NCBI RefSeq assembly: GCF_030056575.1 | Contig: NZ_JASHHX010000018.1 | Coordinates: 1-64,000 of the forward strand | DNA: 64,000 nt | Reading direction: 5' to 3' | DNA from: Rhodoblastus sp. 17X3 | GTDB taxonomy: Bacteria > Pseudomonadota > Alphaproteobacteria > Rhizobiales > Beijerinckiaceae | Part shown: piece after piece, positions 8,400 to 17,690 of the stretch | Layout: each line of letters opens with the position of its first letter | How positions within the stretch are numbered: position 1 is the stretch's first letter | The notes under the pieces: model-generated | The model's database searches: none | What the model was told of the DNA's origin: nothing | What the model saw: the letters and a program-made list of their open reading frames with translations, nothing else | Translations under genes and position numbers: made by a program

Positions 8400-10094
8400 T
8401 CAGAATTCAAATTGTATTTGCGTTGCGGTTTTCATGCCACCTTTGTCCTCCGTTTCAATGATCCGATTCAAATCAATGACTGAATTGGCGGAGCGAAAGA
8501 GTCTATACGAGGAGGAAGTGGGGTGGCTAAGGACGAACCGATTTACAAGTGTGATTGCCTCGTCGATCAAACGAATCGCAGTCGGCCCATCAGTTAATTC
8601 GTTGCCCCGTCGTCGCATTAGTTCGCCAACGACGAATAGGACGTGAAAATGGCCTTCGATAAGCCAACTTTCATCATACGAACTTCGGTTTATCCCCTTC
8701 TGAATAGTAATGGCGATCTGCCTTCGGCGTTCAATAATCTCGTGGCAATGGTGTGCAGCAATTATCAATTCAGCCGTAGTTAGGTTGGGATCGAACGCTT
8801 CGTTGAAGAGTTCATCGAATACGTCCTGCGAATCTGTTTTTGCCTTTGTTGGAAGCCCACGCGCATAGGATAAAAGCAACTGCCCTGCGCGCGCCGCATC
8901 AATCACTTTTAGTGAATCGTCTTTTGACTCTTCTCCTCGCTTTCTCCGGTAAAAATACCCAAGATTATTCAGCGTCGCTGCGATTTTTTCTTGAATCGGT
9001 TCGAAGGCCCGCAAATCTCTTCCAAAAATACGGCTCTGAGTGTTGCTGGAAATCGCGATTTGCTCGATAAAGTTCCTATCAGTTGATACAATTAGCTTTA
9101 TGATAATGGAGCCCTGCAATGTATTCAACGGCTCGTTGCCGACGGCATGGATTACTTTTGCTGTCTGCCCTCCATTGACGATTTTAGGATTAACAAGTGT
9201 GATGGGGAAACAACCATTAACATTTCCGATAAGTTGATCGCAAATTATAACGGCACCATTATTCATAAACCAAAACTGTTCATATTTGCTGTTAAAAAGA
9301 GAATTACGTATTTCTTTGTTGACGGGGTTTTCCAGGCTAAGGAAATAGCGAACATTATCGGCGATTAGACGCTCGTCGAAGACAGCTTTGTCTCCCATAT
9401 GAAGGAAATGAAAAAAATCGGTGAGTGCAACGGAAAATAAAAACCCTTCGTGTCCACCTTCAACATGTTTGGCAATCGAATTTCCGAGTGGAAGAAGCTT
9501 TTTTCGAAATTTTGGCTGAACGGATCGAACAACACCATGGGCGAGTTCATAAAGGCCATGCTCGATCAAATTGATCTGGTGCCGTTCAAGCGCCGCCGTT
9601 AGCCGGACACGCTCAGCATGTGCCAATGTAAGCTGGTTTGAGAAAAGCCGCACAGTAATTCTGTAGCCTTCTCCGGATCCAACCAACTCCCAGATTTCGC
9701 GTATTTTTGTGGCTAAGGCGGCATTTGCCGCAAGAAGCAACTCATCACGGTGGTGCAGAAGGTCATCTATGAATGAAATTAGCTTATCAATTTCATCGCC
9801 GGGGAAGTTGTTTTTTGTTTTTTTGAAATTTGCGACGCATTTACAAGAGCAAATATTGATTACACGATTATCATCGTCAATATATATTATATCTACTCCG
9901 CGATCATGACCGCCATCGACGACGACGCTCATGACTTGATCTCGAGGGACGCTGAAAATCGTTTCAGTTACATATCTAGCGAATGCAACACCTCTAGTAG
10001 TGCTGAATTCCAAATGCGATTTTATCCCGCTCTCAACGAGTCCAAAGTCAACAAGGGATGGACTGCTCGATGAGGAGACCAATTTTACGGTCAA
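8400..10094 (-). CDS. AIPR-family (abortive infection phage resistance) protein
   Basis: Predicted phage-defence protein of the AIPR family, whose members join a restriction-nuclease-like N-terminus to a conserved AIPR core. Of 564 residues, the core is recognised near 260-330 by FWFMNNG, then LVNPKIVNGGQTAKVI. Near residues 60-85 the segment HDRGVDIIYIDDD, followed by INICSCKC, resembles the D...(D/E/Q)xK strand pair of PD-(D/E)xK nucleases, but Ser replaces the usual acid or Gln before xK. The start is TTG, with a strong ribosome site AAAGGGG six bases ahead; no ATG lies nearby. The gene is visibly AT-richer than its neighbours and uses rarer codons (ATA, AAT, TTA), a sign of horizontal transfer. 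No methylase, helicase, integrase or toxin partner is adjacent. A family-level call is firm; the antiphage role is inferred from the family. Confidence 0.85.
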   Translation of the reverse strand: MTVKLVSSSSSPSLVDFGLVESGIKSHLEFSTTRGVAFARYVTETIFSVPRDQVMSVVVDGGHDRGVDIIYIDDDNRVINICSCKCVANFKKTKNNFPGDEIDKLISFIDDLLHHRDELLLAANAALATKIREIWELVGSGEGYRITVRLFSNQLTLAHAERVRLTAALERHQINLIEHGLYELAHGVVRSVQPKFRKKLLPLGNSIAKHVEGGHEGFLFSVALTDFFHFLHMGDKAVFDERLIADNVRYFLSLENPVNKEIRNSLFNSKYEQFWFMNNGAVIICDQLIGNVNGCFPITLVNPKIVNGGQTAKVIHAVGNEPLNTLQGSIIIKLIVSTDRNFIEQIAISSNTQSRIFGRDLRAFEPIQEKIAATLNNLGYFYRRKRGEESKDDSLKVIDAARAGQLLLSYARGLPTKAKTDSQDVFDELFNEAFDPNLTTAELIIAAHHCHEIIERRRQIAITIQKGINRSSYDESWLIEGHFHVLFVVGELMRRRGNELTDGPTAIRLIDEAITLVNRFVLSHPTSSSYRLFRSANSVIDLNRIIETEDKGGMKTATQIQFEF

Positions 10095-10152
10095 GTGAAA
10101 CCCCTTTATATCGTCTTGGTCGGCTTAATGCATCGTTGTCGGCCTAGGTTGT

Positions 10153-10180
10153 AACACGGGCGGATCGTTCTGCCCGTGTT
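10153..10180 (-). terminator. Hairpin downstream of nrdJ
   Basis: Perfect 9-bp arms AACACGGGC (10153-10161) and GCCCGTGTT (10172-10180) flank a 10-base loop. It sits 39 bases after the nrdJ stop and 58 bases before the AIPR start. The arms end in A/T pairs but no long U-tract follows, so termination may be partial, leaving some nrdJ read-through into the AIPR gene. Confidence 0.6.
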
Positions 10181-10218
10181 CTTCTCGTGTGAAAATTTCT
10201 ACTCGGCAACCAATTGGT

Positions 10219-13200
10219 TCAGCTGCACCCGGTCGTGCTGCCGCACGTATCGCACTTCAAGCACGTCCCATTCCGTACGAGCGTGAAATTCGCGCATTCC
10301 GGGCAGGCTTCGCCGATATAGCCTTTCATGCGGGCTTCGGCGCGGCGGTCGAGGGCTTCGTCGGGCAGTTTTACCGGGGGCGTCCAGGTCAGCGTGTCGA
10401 GCAGGCTCGGCGCGGTCGGCTCCGCGAGGGCGTCGCTCTTCAGGGCCGTCGCGCCGACGCTCACCGCCGCCACGGTCGGCGTCCTGGCCGGTTCCGCCGG
10501 GCTGGTCGTCTGCACCAGCATCAGCTTGTCGGTCTTGCCGCGCACGAGGCCGCGCGACACGAATTTCGACGTTGTCGAAGGCTGGCCGGACTGCGGCGGG
10601 CGGCCCTGCTCGTCGCCCGTGCCCATCGCGGTATGGCCGATGTCGGAGGGGTCGACATGGGCGAGATCGTTGCGGCCGAGATAGGAGATCGCCAGTTCGC
10701 GGAACACATAGTCGAGGATCGACGTGGCGTTCTTGATCGCGTCATTGCCCTGCACGAAGCCCGCCGGTTCAAAGCGGGTGAAGGTGAAGGCGTCGACATA
10801 TTCCTCCAGCGGCACGCCATATTGCAGGCCCACCGAGATCGCGATGGCGAAATTGTTCATCAGGCTGCGGAAGGCGGCGCCTTCCTTGTGCATGTCGATG
10901 AAGATCTCGCCGATGCGGCCGTCCTGATATTCGCCGGTGCGCAGATAGACCTTGTGGCCGCCGACGACGGCTTTCTGGGTATAGCCCTTGCGGCGGTCGG
11001 GGAGCTTTTCGCGCTCGCGGCGGCGCTCGACGCGCTCGATGATGCGCTCGACGATGCGCTCCGCGACCTGGGTCGCGCGGGCGGGCTGGCTCTGGGCGAT
11101 GAAGGCCTCGAAGGCGTCCTCGTCCTCCTCGTCGTCATCGGCGATGAGCTGGGAGTTGAGCGGCTGCGACAGTTTCGAGCCGTCGCGATAGAGCGCATTG
11201 GCCTTGAGCGCGAGGCGCCAGGACAGCAGATAGGCCGCCTTGCATTCCTCTACCGTCGCCTCGTTCGGCATGTTGATGGTCTTGGAGATCGCGCCCGAAA
11301 TGAAGGGCTGCGCCGCCGCCATCATACGGATGTGGCTCTCGACCGAGAGATAGCGCTTGCCCGTGCGCCCGCACGGATTGGCGCAATCGAACACCGGCAG
11401 GTGCTCGACTTTTAGGTGCGGCGCGCCTTCCAGCGTCATCGCGCCGCAGACATGGACATTGGCGGCGTCGATCTCGGCCTTGCTGAAGCCGAGGAAGGGC
11501 AGCAGCTCGAAGGACGGGTCGTCGAGCTTCTCCGGCGGGACCTTGAGCGTGTTGACCAGGAATTCCGCGCCCAGAGCAAATTTGTTGAACACGAACTTGA
11601 TGTCGAAGGCGCCGGCGAGCGTGTCATGCAGCTCGGCGAGCTTCTCGGGGGTGAAGCCCCGGGCGGCCAGCGTCGCCTCATTGACGCCGGGCGCCTGCTT
11701 CAGGCTGGCGTGGCCGACGGCATAGGCCTCGATCTCGGCAATCTGCGCCTCGCCATAGCCCAGAGCCCGCAAGCCTTCCGGCACGGCGCGGTTGATGATC
11801 TTGAAATAGCCGCCGCCGGCGAGCTTCTTGAACTTCACCAGGGCAAAGTCCGGCTCGATGCCGGTCGTGTCGCAATCCATCACCAGGCCGATCGTGCCGG
11901 TGGGGGCGACGACGGTGACCTGCGCATTGCGATAGCCGTGCTGCTGGCCAAGCTCCAGCGCCTTGTCCCAGGCCGCATGGGCGTGGGCGACGAGGGTCTG
12001 GTCGGGGCAGGAGGCGCCGTCGAGCGGCACCGGCGCCACGGCGAGCTGCTCATAGCCTTCGTTCAGGCCATAGGCGGCGCGGCGATGGTTGCGGATGACC
12101 CGCAGCATGGCTTCCGAATTTTCGCCATAACGGGCGAAGGCGCCGCGCTCGCCGGCCATTTCGGCCGAGGTCGCATAGCAGACGCCCGTCATGATCGCCG
12201 ACAGCGCGCCGCAATAGGCGCGGCCCGCGGCGGAATCATAGGCGAGGCCCGACGACATCAGCAGCCCGCCGATATTGGCGAAGCCGAGGCCGAGCGTGCG
12301 GTAGTCATAGGAAAGCTGGGCGATCTCGCGCGAGGGGAACTGCGCCATCAGCACCGAGATTTCCAGCACGACGGTCCACAGCCGAACGGCGTGCTCATAG
12401 GCCTTGACGTCGAAGATCTTGGTCGTCGGATCGCGGAACTGCAACAGGTTCAGTGAGGCGAGATTGCAGGCCGTGTCGTCGAGGAACATATATTCCGAGC
12501 ACGGATTGGAGGCGCGGATTTCTCCGCCCGCCGGGCAGGTGTGCCAGTCGTTGATGGTGGTGTGGAATTGCAGGCCGGGATCGGCCGAGGCCCAGGCGGC
12601 ATAGCCGATTTTATCCCAGAGCGCCTGCGCGGAAAGAGTCTTGGCGACGGAGCCGTCGGTGCGGCGCGTCAGCTTCCAGTCGCCGTCCTGCTCAACAGCC
12701 CGCAAGAAGCCATCGGTAATGCGGACGGAATTATTGGAGTTCTGGCCGGAGACGGTGAGATAGGCCTCGGAATCCCAGTCTGTATTAAATTCGGCGATGT
12801 CGAAATCGCGGAAACCCTGCCGGGCGTATTGAATGACGCGCTTGATGAAGGAATCGGGCGCCTGGGCGCGGCGGGCGAGCTTGATCTCGCGCTTCAGGGC
12901 CGGGTTCTTCTCGGGGTCGAAGCAATCGTCGCCGCTGCCGTCGCAATTCACGGCGGCCTTGAACACGGCCTTCATGTGCTTGCGCAGGATCTTCGATCCG
13001 GCGACGAGGGCCGCGACCTTTTCCTCTTCCCGCACCTTCCAGTCGATGAAGGATTCGATATCCGGATGGTCGGCGTCCACCACCACCATCTTGGCGGCGC
13101 GGCGGGTCGTGCCGCCCGATTTGATGGCGCCCGCGGCGCGGTCGCCGATCTTCAGGAAGGACATCAGGCCGGAGGACTTGCCGCCGCCCGAAAGACGCTC

Positions 13201-13926
13201 GTTCTCACCGCGCAGTGAGGAGAAATTGGCGCCCGTGCCGGAGCCGTACTTGAACAGGCGCGCCTCGCGCACCCACAGGTCCATGATGCCGCCTTCATTG
13301 ACGAGATCGTCTCGGACGGACTGGATGAAGCAGGCGTGCGGCTGCGGATGCTCATAGGCCGAATTGGAGGCCGTCAGCTCGCCGGTCTGGTAATCGACAT
13401 AAAAATGCCCCTGGCCGGGGCCATCGACGCCATAGGCCCAGTGCAGGCCGGTGTTGAACCATTGCGGCGAATTGGGCGCGGCGATCTGGCGCGCCAGCAT
13501 GAAGCGCATCTCGTCATAAAAGGCGCGGGCGTCTTCCTCGCCGTCGAAATAGCCGCCCTTGAAGCCCCAATAGGTCCAGGCGCCGGCGAGACGGTCGAAC
13601 ACCTGCTTGGCGGAGATTTCGCCGACGACGCGCTCTTTTTCCGGCAGCAGGGCGAGGGCGTCTTCGTCCGGGACCGAGCGCCACAGGAAGGAGGGGACGG
13701 CGTTTTCCTCGACCCGCTTCAGGCGGGCCGGAACGCCGGCCTTGCGGAAATATTTCTGCGCGAGCACGTCGCTGGCGACCTGGCTCCAGGCGGCCGGGAC
13801 CTCGATCCCGCTCTGGGCGAATACGGTCGAGCCGTCGGGATTGCGGATTTCGCTCTTGGTCTGTCGGAACTCAATGTCCTGATAAGGCGATTGATCCGCT
13901 TTCGTATAATGCCGTTCGATCCGCAT
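10219..13926 (-). CDS. nrdJ: Adenosylcobalamin-dependent ribonucleotide reductase (class II)
   Basis: Reduces ribonucleotides to deoxyribonucleotides using coenzyme B12 as radical source, so it needs neither oxygen nor an iron-tyrosyl subunit. At 1235 residues it has the length of the long alphaproteobacterial NrdJ. Typical segments are [20 protein letters not shown] near the active site and [20 protein letters not shown] further on. The C-terminus carries a cysteine-rich zinc-ribbon tail (CPECANF, then [14 protein letters not shown]) used for re-reduction. The start [15 protein letters not shown] is the family's usual N-terminus. The next gene upstream ends 436 bases away; two candidate NrdR boxes lie in that gap. 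No cobalamin riboswitch was seen. Confidence 0.97.
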   Translation of the reverse strand: MRIERHYTKADQSPYQDIEFRQTKSEIRNPDGSTVFAQSGIEVPAAWSQVASDVLAQKYFRKAGVPARLKRVEENAVPSFLWRSVPDEDALALLPEKERVVGEISAKQVFDRLAGAWTYWGFKGGYFDGEEDARAFYDEMRFMLARQIAAPNSPQWFNTGLHWAYGVDGPGQGHFYVDYQTGELTASNSAYEHPQPHACFIQSVRDDLVNEGGIMDLWVREARLFKYGSGTGANFSSLRGENERLSGGGKSSGLMSFLKIGDRAAGAIKSGGTTRRAAKMVVVDADHPDIESFIDWKVREEEKVAALVAGSKILRKHMKAVFKAAVNCDGSGDDCFDPEKNPALKREIKLARRAQAPDSFIKRVIQYARQGFRDFDIAEFNTDWDSEAYLTVSGQNSNNSVRITDGFLRAVEQDGDWKLTRRTDGSVAKTLSAQALWDKIGYAAWASADPGLQFHTTINDWHTCPAGGEIRASNPCSEYMFLDDTACNLASLNLLQFRDPTTKIFDVKAYEHAVRLWTVVLEISVLMAQFPSREIAQLSYDYRTLGLGFANIGGLLMSSGLAYDSAAGRAYCGALSAIMTGVCYATSAEMAGERGAFARYGENSEAMLRVIRNHRRAAYGLNEGYEQLAVAPVPLDGASCPDQTLVAHAHAAWDKALELGQQHGYRNAQVTVVAPTGTIGLVMDCDTTGIEPDFALVKFKKLAGGGYFKIINRAVPEGLRALGYGEAQIAEIEAYAVGHASLKQAPGVNEATLAARGFTPEKLAELHDTLAGAFDIKFVFNKFALGAEFLVNTLKVPPEKLDDPSFELLPFLGFSKAEIDAANVHVCGAMTLEGAPHLKVEHLPVFDCANPCGRTGKRYLSVESHIRMMAAAQPFISGAISKTINMPNEATVEECKAAYLLSWRLALKANALYRDGSKLSQPLNSQLIADDDEEDEDAFEAFIAQSQPARATQVAERIVERIIERVERRREREKLPDRRKGYTQKAVVGGHKVYLRTGEYQDGRIGEIFIDMHKEGAAFRSLMNNFAIAISVGLQYGVPLEEYVDAFTFTRFEPAGFVQGNDAIKNATSILDYVFRELAISYLGRNDLAHVDPSDIGHTAMGTGDEQGRPPQSGQPSTTSKFVSRGLVRGKTDKLMLVQTTSPAEPARTPTVAAVSVGATALKSDALAEPTAPSLLDTLTWTPPVKLPDEALDRRAEARMKGYIGEACPECANFTLVRNGTCLKCDTCGSTTGCS

Positions 13927-14245
13927 GTTCCGCCCCCCGATTGCGCCCTCGCAGCGCGCGTCTTCTCAACGTCGGTCCTCTGCGCCGAGGCGGAAGCGCC
14001 GCATGCGTCAGGGGGCGGGGAAAAGGCTTCCCAGCCAGGCCAGACGAACGCGGCAAACGACACGCCAAGGAATGAAAGCAGCGCAAGACCGCCGCCCTAA
14101 AGGAGCGCGCGTCCGTCACATCCCGGCGCGTCGCCGCCATTTCCGCTGAACCCGCGAGGCTGGAACCGGTTGCGCCGATTCTTCAACCCGTGGGGAGCGC
14201 TGGCTGCGTCGCCGGGATGATTGAAGCTAACGCCGGCGCTAGTGA
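13927..14245. other. Long untranslated leader region of nrdJ
   Basis: About 320 bases between the nrdJ start codon and the candidate NrdR boxes hold no credible gene; the open frames here are arginine-rich shadows. If transcription starts near the boxes, nrdJ has an unusually long 5' leader. The conserved B12-box and helices of the cobalamin riboswitch were looked for and not found. Confidence 0.5.
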
Positions 14246-14247
14246 GG

Positions 14248-14294
14248 CGTCAAGATATAGTGTTGGATTTTACGCATCCCACTACAATTTGGGG
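14248..14294 (-). promoter_or_regulatory. Pair of candidate NrdR boxes upstream of nrdJ
   Basis: On the minus strand the core CTATATCTTG (14260-14251), flanked as ACACTATATCTTGA, matches 9 of 10 positions of the NrdR-box core CwAtATaTwG. A second, weaker core CTACAATTTG on the plus strand (14282-14291) matches 7 of 10. Their centres are 31 bases apart, the three-helical-turn spacing known for tandem NrdR boxes in front of ribonucleotide reductase genes. The intervening sequence and the AT-rich stretch at 14305-14340 (TTGAAC on the minus strand as a possible -35) fit a promoter reading toward nrdJ. Confidence 0.55.
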
Positions 14295-14362
14295 ATTCTG
14301 GGGACAAGTTCAATAAATTCTTAAGAAAATTTTGCATTTTGCCGCGACTTGGCCTAGCGGCC

Positions 14363-15103
14363 TCACAGTCCCAGCCAGGGCTGGAGAATCGGCAGAATCA
14401 CGCTGGTCAGGGCGCCGTTGAGCCCCATGGCGATTCCAGCGAAGGCGCCCGCTGTCGAATCGATGTGAAAGGCGCGGGCTGCGCCGACGCCGTGCGAGGC
14501 GAGCCCGGCGGCCATGCCGATGGCGGCGGGGTCCTTGATTCGCAGCAGCTTCATCAGTGGCGAGAGAATCATCGCGCCGAAAATGCCAGTCGCCATGACC
14601 AGGGCGGTGGTGAGGAACGGCGCGCCGCCAAGTCGCTCCGACAAGCCCATGGCGATGGGCGAGGTCACGGATTTCGGCGCCAGAGACGCCGCGATCTCAT
14701 GCGAGGCGCCGAGCAGCTTGGCGATAGCCACTACGCTGACGATCGCCACCACAGAGCCAACGCAGAGCGAGGCGGCGATTGGCAGGGCGGTCGCGCGCAC
14801 GCGCTCGAAGTTCCGGTAGAGCGGCACGGCGAGGGCGACGGTGGCCGGGCCGAGCAGGAAATGGATGAATTGCGCCCCGGCGAAATAGGTCTCGTAATTG
14901 GTCCCGGTCGCCTTGAGCGCGACAATGATGAAAATCGTGGCCAGAGCGACCAGATTGACCGCCGGATGGCGGTTGAACGCCACCGAAATGTGGTCTGCGA
15001 CGATAAAGGCGAGGAGGGTCAGCGTCAGCCACGAGAGCGGGCTGGTCGACAGATAGACCCAGACTTCGGGATGGGGCGCGAGCAGCGCGGGAATGGGAAT
15101 CAT
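14363..15103 (-). CDS. lrgB: LrgB-family membrane protein
   Basis: Inner-membrane partner of the LrgA/CidA holin-like protein; such pairs have been linked to murein hydrolase control and to export of small organic acids such as glycolate or pyruvate. The 246 residues are almost entirely hydrophobic, with a polar glycine-rich motif GAARAFHIDSTAGAFAGIAM near the C-terminus that is typical of the family, and SVTSPIAMGLSERLGG in the middle. The ATG overlaps the stop of the upstream lrgA by four bases (ATGA), so translation is coupled. Transport substrate is not readable from sequence. Confidence 0.9.
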   Translation of the reverse strand: MIPIPALLAPHPEVWVYLSTSPLSWLTLTLLAFIVADHISVAFNRHPAVNLVALATIFIIVALKATGTNYETYFAGAQFIHFLLGPATVALAVPLYRNFERVRATALPIAASLCVGSVVAIVSVVAIAKLLGASHEIAASLAPKSVTSPIAMGLSERLGGAPFLTTALVMATGIFGAMILSPLMKLLRIKDPAAIGMAAGLASHGVGAARAFHIDSTAGAFAGIAMGLNGALTSVILPILQPWLGL

Positions 15104-15474
15104 GACTTGGCGCCGGCGAGCAGGCGGAAGGTGAGGGCCGTCGCGGCCATGGCCAGCGCCGTGGAGATGGAAAGGGCCAGGACAAGTGTCAGCGCATTGG
15201 CGACGAGCAGGTCGAAATAGCGCATCAGGCCGACCGAAGCGGGCACGAACAGCAGGGACAAATGGCCAAGCAGTCCATCGGCGGCGGCGCCAAGCTGTTT
15301 GGGAACGTCCGCGTTGTTCCCGCCGCCCTTGCCGCTGCCGCCGCCGCGCGCCACGAGGGCCGCGAAAAGCAGGAACATGCCGAGCACGGGGCCGGGCAGG
15401 GGCAGGGCGAAGGCGCGGACGATGAACTCGCCCAGCAACTGGCAGCCGAATATGCCGGCGAAAGCGGCGATCAT
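15100..15474 (-). CDS. lrgA: LrgA/CidA-family holin-like membrane protein
   Basis: Small membrane protein of 124 residues with about four helices and the family motif ALPLPGPVLGMFLLFAALV. It is the first gene of the lrgA-lrgB pair. The start at 15474 was preferred over an ATG 15 codons upstream because GGAGGG lies four bases ahead of it and the family's N-terminus (hydrophobic MIAAFAGIFGCQLLGE) begins there. An internal hydrophilic glycine-rich loop (ARGGGSGKGGGNNAD) is longer than usual. Function as holin or metabolite exporter is inferred from the family. Confidence 0.85.
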   Translation of the reverse strand: MIAAFAGIFGCQLLGEFIVRAFALPLPGPVLGMFLLFAALVARGGGSGKGGGNNADVPKQLGAAADGLLGHLSLLFVPASVGLMRYFDLLVANALTLVLALSISTALAMAATALTFRLLAGAKS

Positions 15475-15611
15475 TTTTCCCTCCGGGGCGGAATCAGATT
15501 TTGCTTGGGGACGCGCCACTCTAGAACAATGAACGACTGGACAGAAGCGCCCGACGCGGCCATAGTCCGCCGCGATCGGAGTCAGGCCGGACTGAAACGG
15601 GATTTAGCGCG

Positions 15612-16019
15612 ATGAAATGGCTCGTCCAAACATTCACCTGGTGGAATGAGCAGTCGCTCGGAACGCGGCTGCACACTTGGCGGCATGGCGAGCGCGTCGG
15701 CGAAGACCAGTTCGGCAATGTCTATTACCGTTGGCGCGATGGCAAGATCGACCCGGCGCTCGGCTTCAACCGCCGTTGGGTGATCTTCAAGGGCGAGGCC
15801 GAAGGCTCCAAGATTCCGCCCGGCTGGTACGGCTGGCTCCACCACACGAGCGACGAACTTCCCGCCGAGGCGGATTACAAGCCGCGCGAGTGGGAGAAGC
15901 CCTACGCGCCCAACCAGACCGGCACGCCGAACGCCTGGCGGCCGCAGGGTTCGACCCTCTCCGCCGGCGCGCGGCCGCAGGCCACCGGCGATTATCAGGC
16001 CTGGTCGCCAGAGGCCTGA
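15612..16019 (+). CDS. NDUFA12-family accessory subunit of NADH dehydrogenase (complex I)
   Basis: Homologue of mitochondrial NDUFA12 (B17.2), an assembly/accessory subunit of complex I found in alphaproteobacteria. The 135 residues include the family segments TWWNEQSLGTRLHTW, GNVYYRWRDGK, RRWVIFKGEAEGSKIPPGWY and GWLHHTSDELP, and the C-terminal WQP-like tail. The presence of this subunit implies that the cell has proton-pumping complex I as well as NDH-2. The stop overlaps the start of the DUF2155 gene (TGATG), a pairing common in the class. Confidence 0.93.
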   Translation: MKWLVQTFTWWNEQSLGTRLHTWRHGERVGEDQFGNVYYRWRDGKIDPALGFNRRWVIFKGEAEGSKIPPGWYGWLHHTSDELPAEADYKPREWEKPYAPNQTGTPNAWRPQGSTLSAGARPQATGDYQAWSPEA

Positions 16020-16948
16020 TGCGCTTTTCCCGGTCCTTCGTCTCCCGGTCGTTTTTCTGCGCTCTGGGCGCGGCGCTGCTGGCCCCCGCAGGGGCGCGCG
16101 CGGATCAGGTGCGCCATCCCACCGCCATATTCGCCGGACTCGACAAGATCACCGGCCGCATCATTTCCTTCGACGTCGCGATCGACGAGACGGTGCAATT
16201 CGGCACGCTCCAGATCACGCCCAGGGTCTGCCTGACGCGGCCGCAGACCGAGGCGCCGTTGACGGAGGGTTTCGTCGAGGTGGACGAGATCGACGCCGCC
16301 CGGACCTCGAAGCGGATCTTTTCCGGCTGGATGTTCGCCGCCAGCCCCGGCCTGCACGGCGTCGAGCATCCGGTGTATGACGTCTGGCTGAAGGATTGCA
16401 AAGGCGGCGTCGATGTCACGGCCTCGCCGGCCAACGCCCAGCCCAATCCCAATGCGCCGCCGCCCGCCAACGCCTCGCCGGCGAAAGACGGCGCCGCCGC
16501 GAAAAAGCCCCGGCGCACGATCGAGCCGCAGGAACCGGTCGAACCGACCATGGATAGTCTGCCGCCGACCAATTCTGACGCGCCGCCGCCGGCCGACGAT
16601 CGCCCGACCAATGCTCCGGCCAATGGGAATGGTTCGCCGGACGGCCTTGGCGCCCCGATCGAAGTGGGACCGCCGCCCGGAGCTCCGAGGACGAGGGCGC
16701 CCGCCAATGACCAGAGCGCGCCCGCCGCGCCCGATCAGGGCTTTGGCGCCCCCGGCGACGCCCCGCCGCCGCCCGCGCCCAAGCCGCCGAAGCCGAAGCG
16801 CAAGCCGCCCATCGACCCGAACGCCGCGCCCCCGGCCGGCGGAACCGCCGCGCCGGCGGCCCCCTCTGCGGCTCCGGCGCCGCAGCCGCCGCAGCAAAAG
16901 CCGTCGGGCCCGCAGGAGCTGCTGGAGAAAATTCCGTTCTTCCGCTAG
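16019..16948 (+). CDS. Exported DUF2155-domain protein with proline-rich tail
   Basis: Function unknown. The 309-residue product has an N-terminal signal peptide (about residues 1-28, ending AGARADQ), a DUF2155 domain near 30-130 recognised by KITGRIISFDVAIDETVQFG and FSGWMFAASPGLHGVEHPVYDVWL, then about 170 residues rich in Pro, Ala and Asn that are probably disordered (many PPP, PAN and APA repeats) and a conserved-looking end ELLEKIPFFR. Start ATG overlaps the NDUFA12 stop. The family sits beside NDUFA12 and aat in many alphaproteobacteria; periplasmic location is predicted. Confidence 0.85.
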   Translation: MRFSRSFVSRSFFCALGAALLAPAGARADQVRHPTAIFAGLDKITGRIISFDVAIDETVQFGTLQITPRVCLTRPQTEAPLTEGFVEVDEIDAARTSKRIFSGWMFAASPGLHGVEHPVYDVWLKDCKGGVDVTASPANAQPNPNAPPPANASPAKDGAAAKKPRRTIEPQEPVEPTMDSLPPTNSDAPPPADDRPTNAPANGNGSPDGLGAPIEVGPPPGAPRTRAPANDQSAPAAPDQGFGAPGDAPPPPAPKPPKPKRKPPIDPNAAPPAGGTAAPAAPSAAPAPQPPQQKPSGPQELLEKIPFFR

Positions 16949-16961
16949 CGATGGGCGGCGC

Positions 16962-17633
16962 TCAGGTGCCGTTGCGCACGAGAGCGAGCACCTTCCCGGG
17001 CGGCAAGAGCGGGTCAAGCCGCGTGAAATCGCCCTGGATCTTCAAGGCGGCTTCGAGCTTGTGGCGATATTCGTCGCGGGAAATTTCCACCGCGCCAAGG
17101 CTCTCCAGATGCGGCGTGATGAATTGCGCGTCGAGCAGCGTGAAGCCCCCCCGACGCAGCCGCGCGACCAGATAGGCGAGGCAGACCTTTGAGGCGTCCG
17201 TGACGCGGTGGAACATGCTTTCGCCGAAAAAGGCGCCTCCGAGCGCCAGGCCATAAAGCCCGCCCACCAGTTCGCCCTCGCGCCAGGCCTCGATCGTGTG
17301 GACGAATCCCAGTTCGAACAATTGCCCGAACAACTGGGCGATCGTGGCGTTGATCCAGGTGTTTTCACGACCCGGGCGGCTTTCCGCGCAACCGGCCAGC
17401 ACGCCGTTGAAATCCTGGTCGATACGGATCTCGAATTTCTTCGCGCGAATCGTCTTGGCGAGGCTTTTCGAGACGATCAACCCATCCAGCGGGAACACGC
17501 CGCGCTCTTTGGGGTCGAACCAGAACAACGCGTCGTCCCCGGCGTCCTCAGCCATGGGAAACAAGCCCGCGGCATAGGCGCGCAGGAGAATGCGCGGTGT
17601 GATCGGTTCGGACTTGGGCTGGCGCGGGCGCAT
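16962..17633 (-). CDS. aat: Leucyl/phenylalanyl-tRNA-protein transferase
   Basis: Adds Leu or Phe to proteins with N-terminal Arg or Lys, marking them for ClpS/ClpAP degradation (N-end rule). The 223 residues contain the family sequences ITPRILLRAYAAGLFPMAED, FWFDPKERGVFPLDGL, TWINATIAQLFGQLFELGFVHTIE and GGLYGLALGGAFFGESMF. It converges on the DUF2155 gene with only 13 bases between stop codons. Length and motif order are normal. Confidence 0.96.
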   Translation of the reverse strand: MRPRQPKSEPITPRILLRAYAAGLFPMAEDAGDDALFWFDPKERGVFPLDGLIVSKSLAKTIRAKKFEIRIDQDFNGVLAGCAESRPGRENTWINATIAQLFGQLFELGFVHTIEAWREGELVGGLYGLALGGAFFGESMFHRVTDASKVCLAYLVARLRRGGFTLLDAQFITPHLESLGAVEISRDEYRHKLEAALKIQGDFTRLDPLLPPGKVLALVRNGT

Positions 17634-17690
17634 GGCTTATTCTCGTACTCGACCGCCGCCGCGACAAGCTTGATTTCGCAGACGGAAACA

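Noticed and set aside
13871-14140. Minus-strand ORF of 89 residues overlapping the nrdJ start
   Set aside because: Highly arginine-rich, no ribosome site and overlaps a well-supported start codon; treated as a shadow.
14248-14362. Cobalamin riboswitch ahead of the B12-dependent nrdJ
   Set aside because: The conserved B12-box and neighbouring helices were not found on the relevant strand; B12-dependent enzymes are also rarely the targets of these off-switches.
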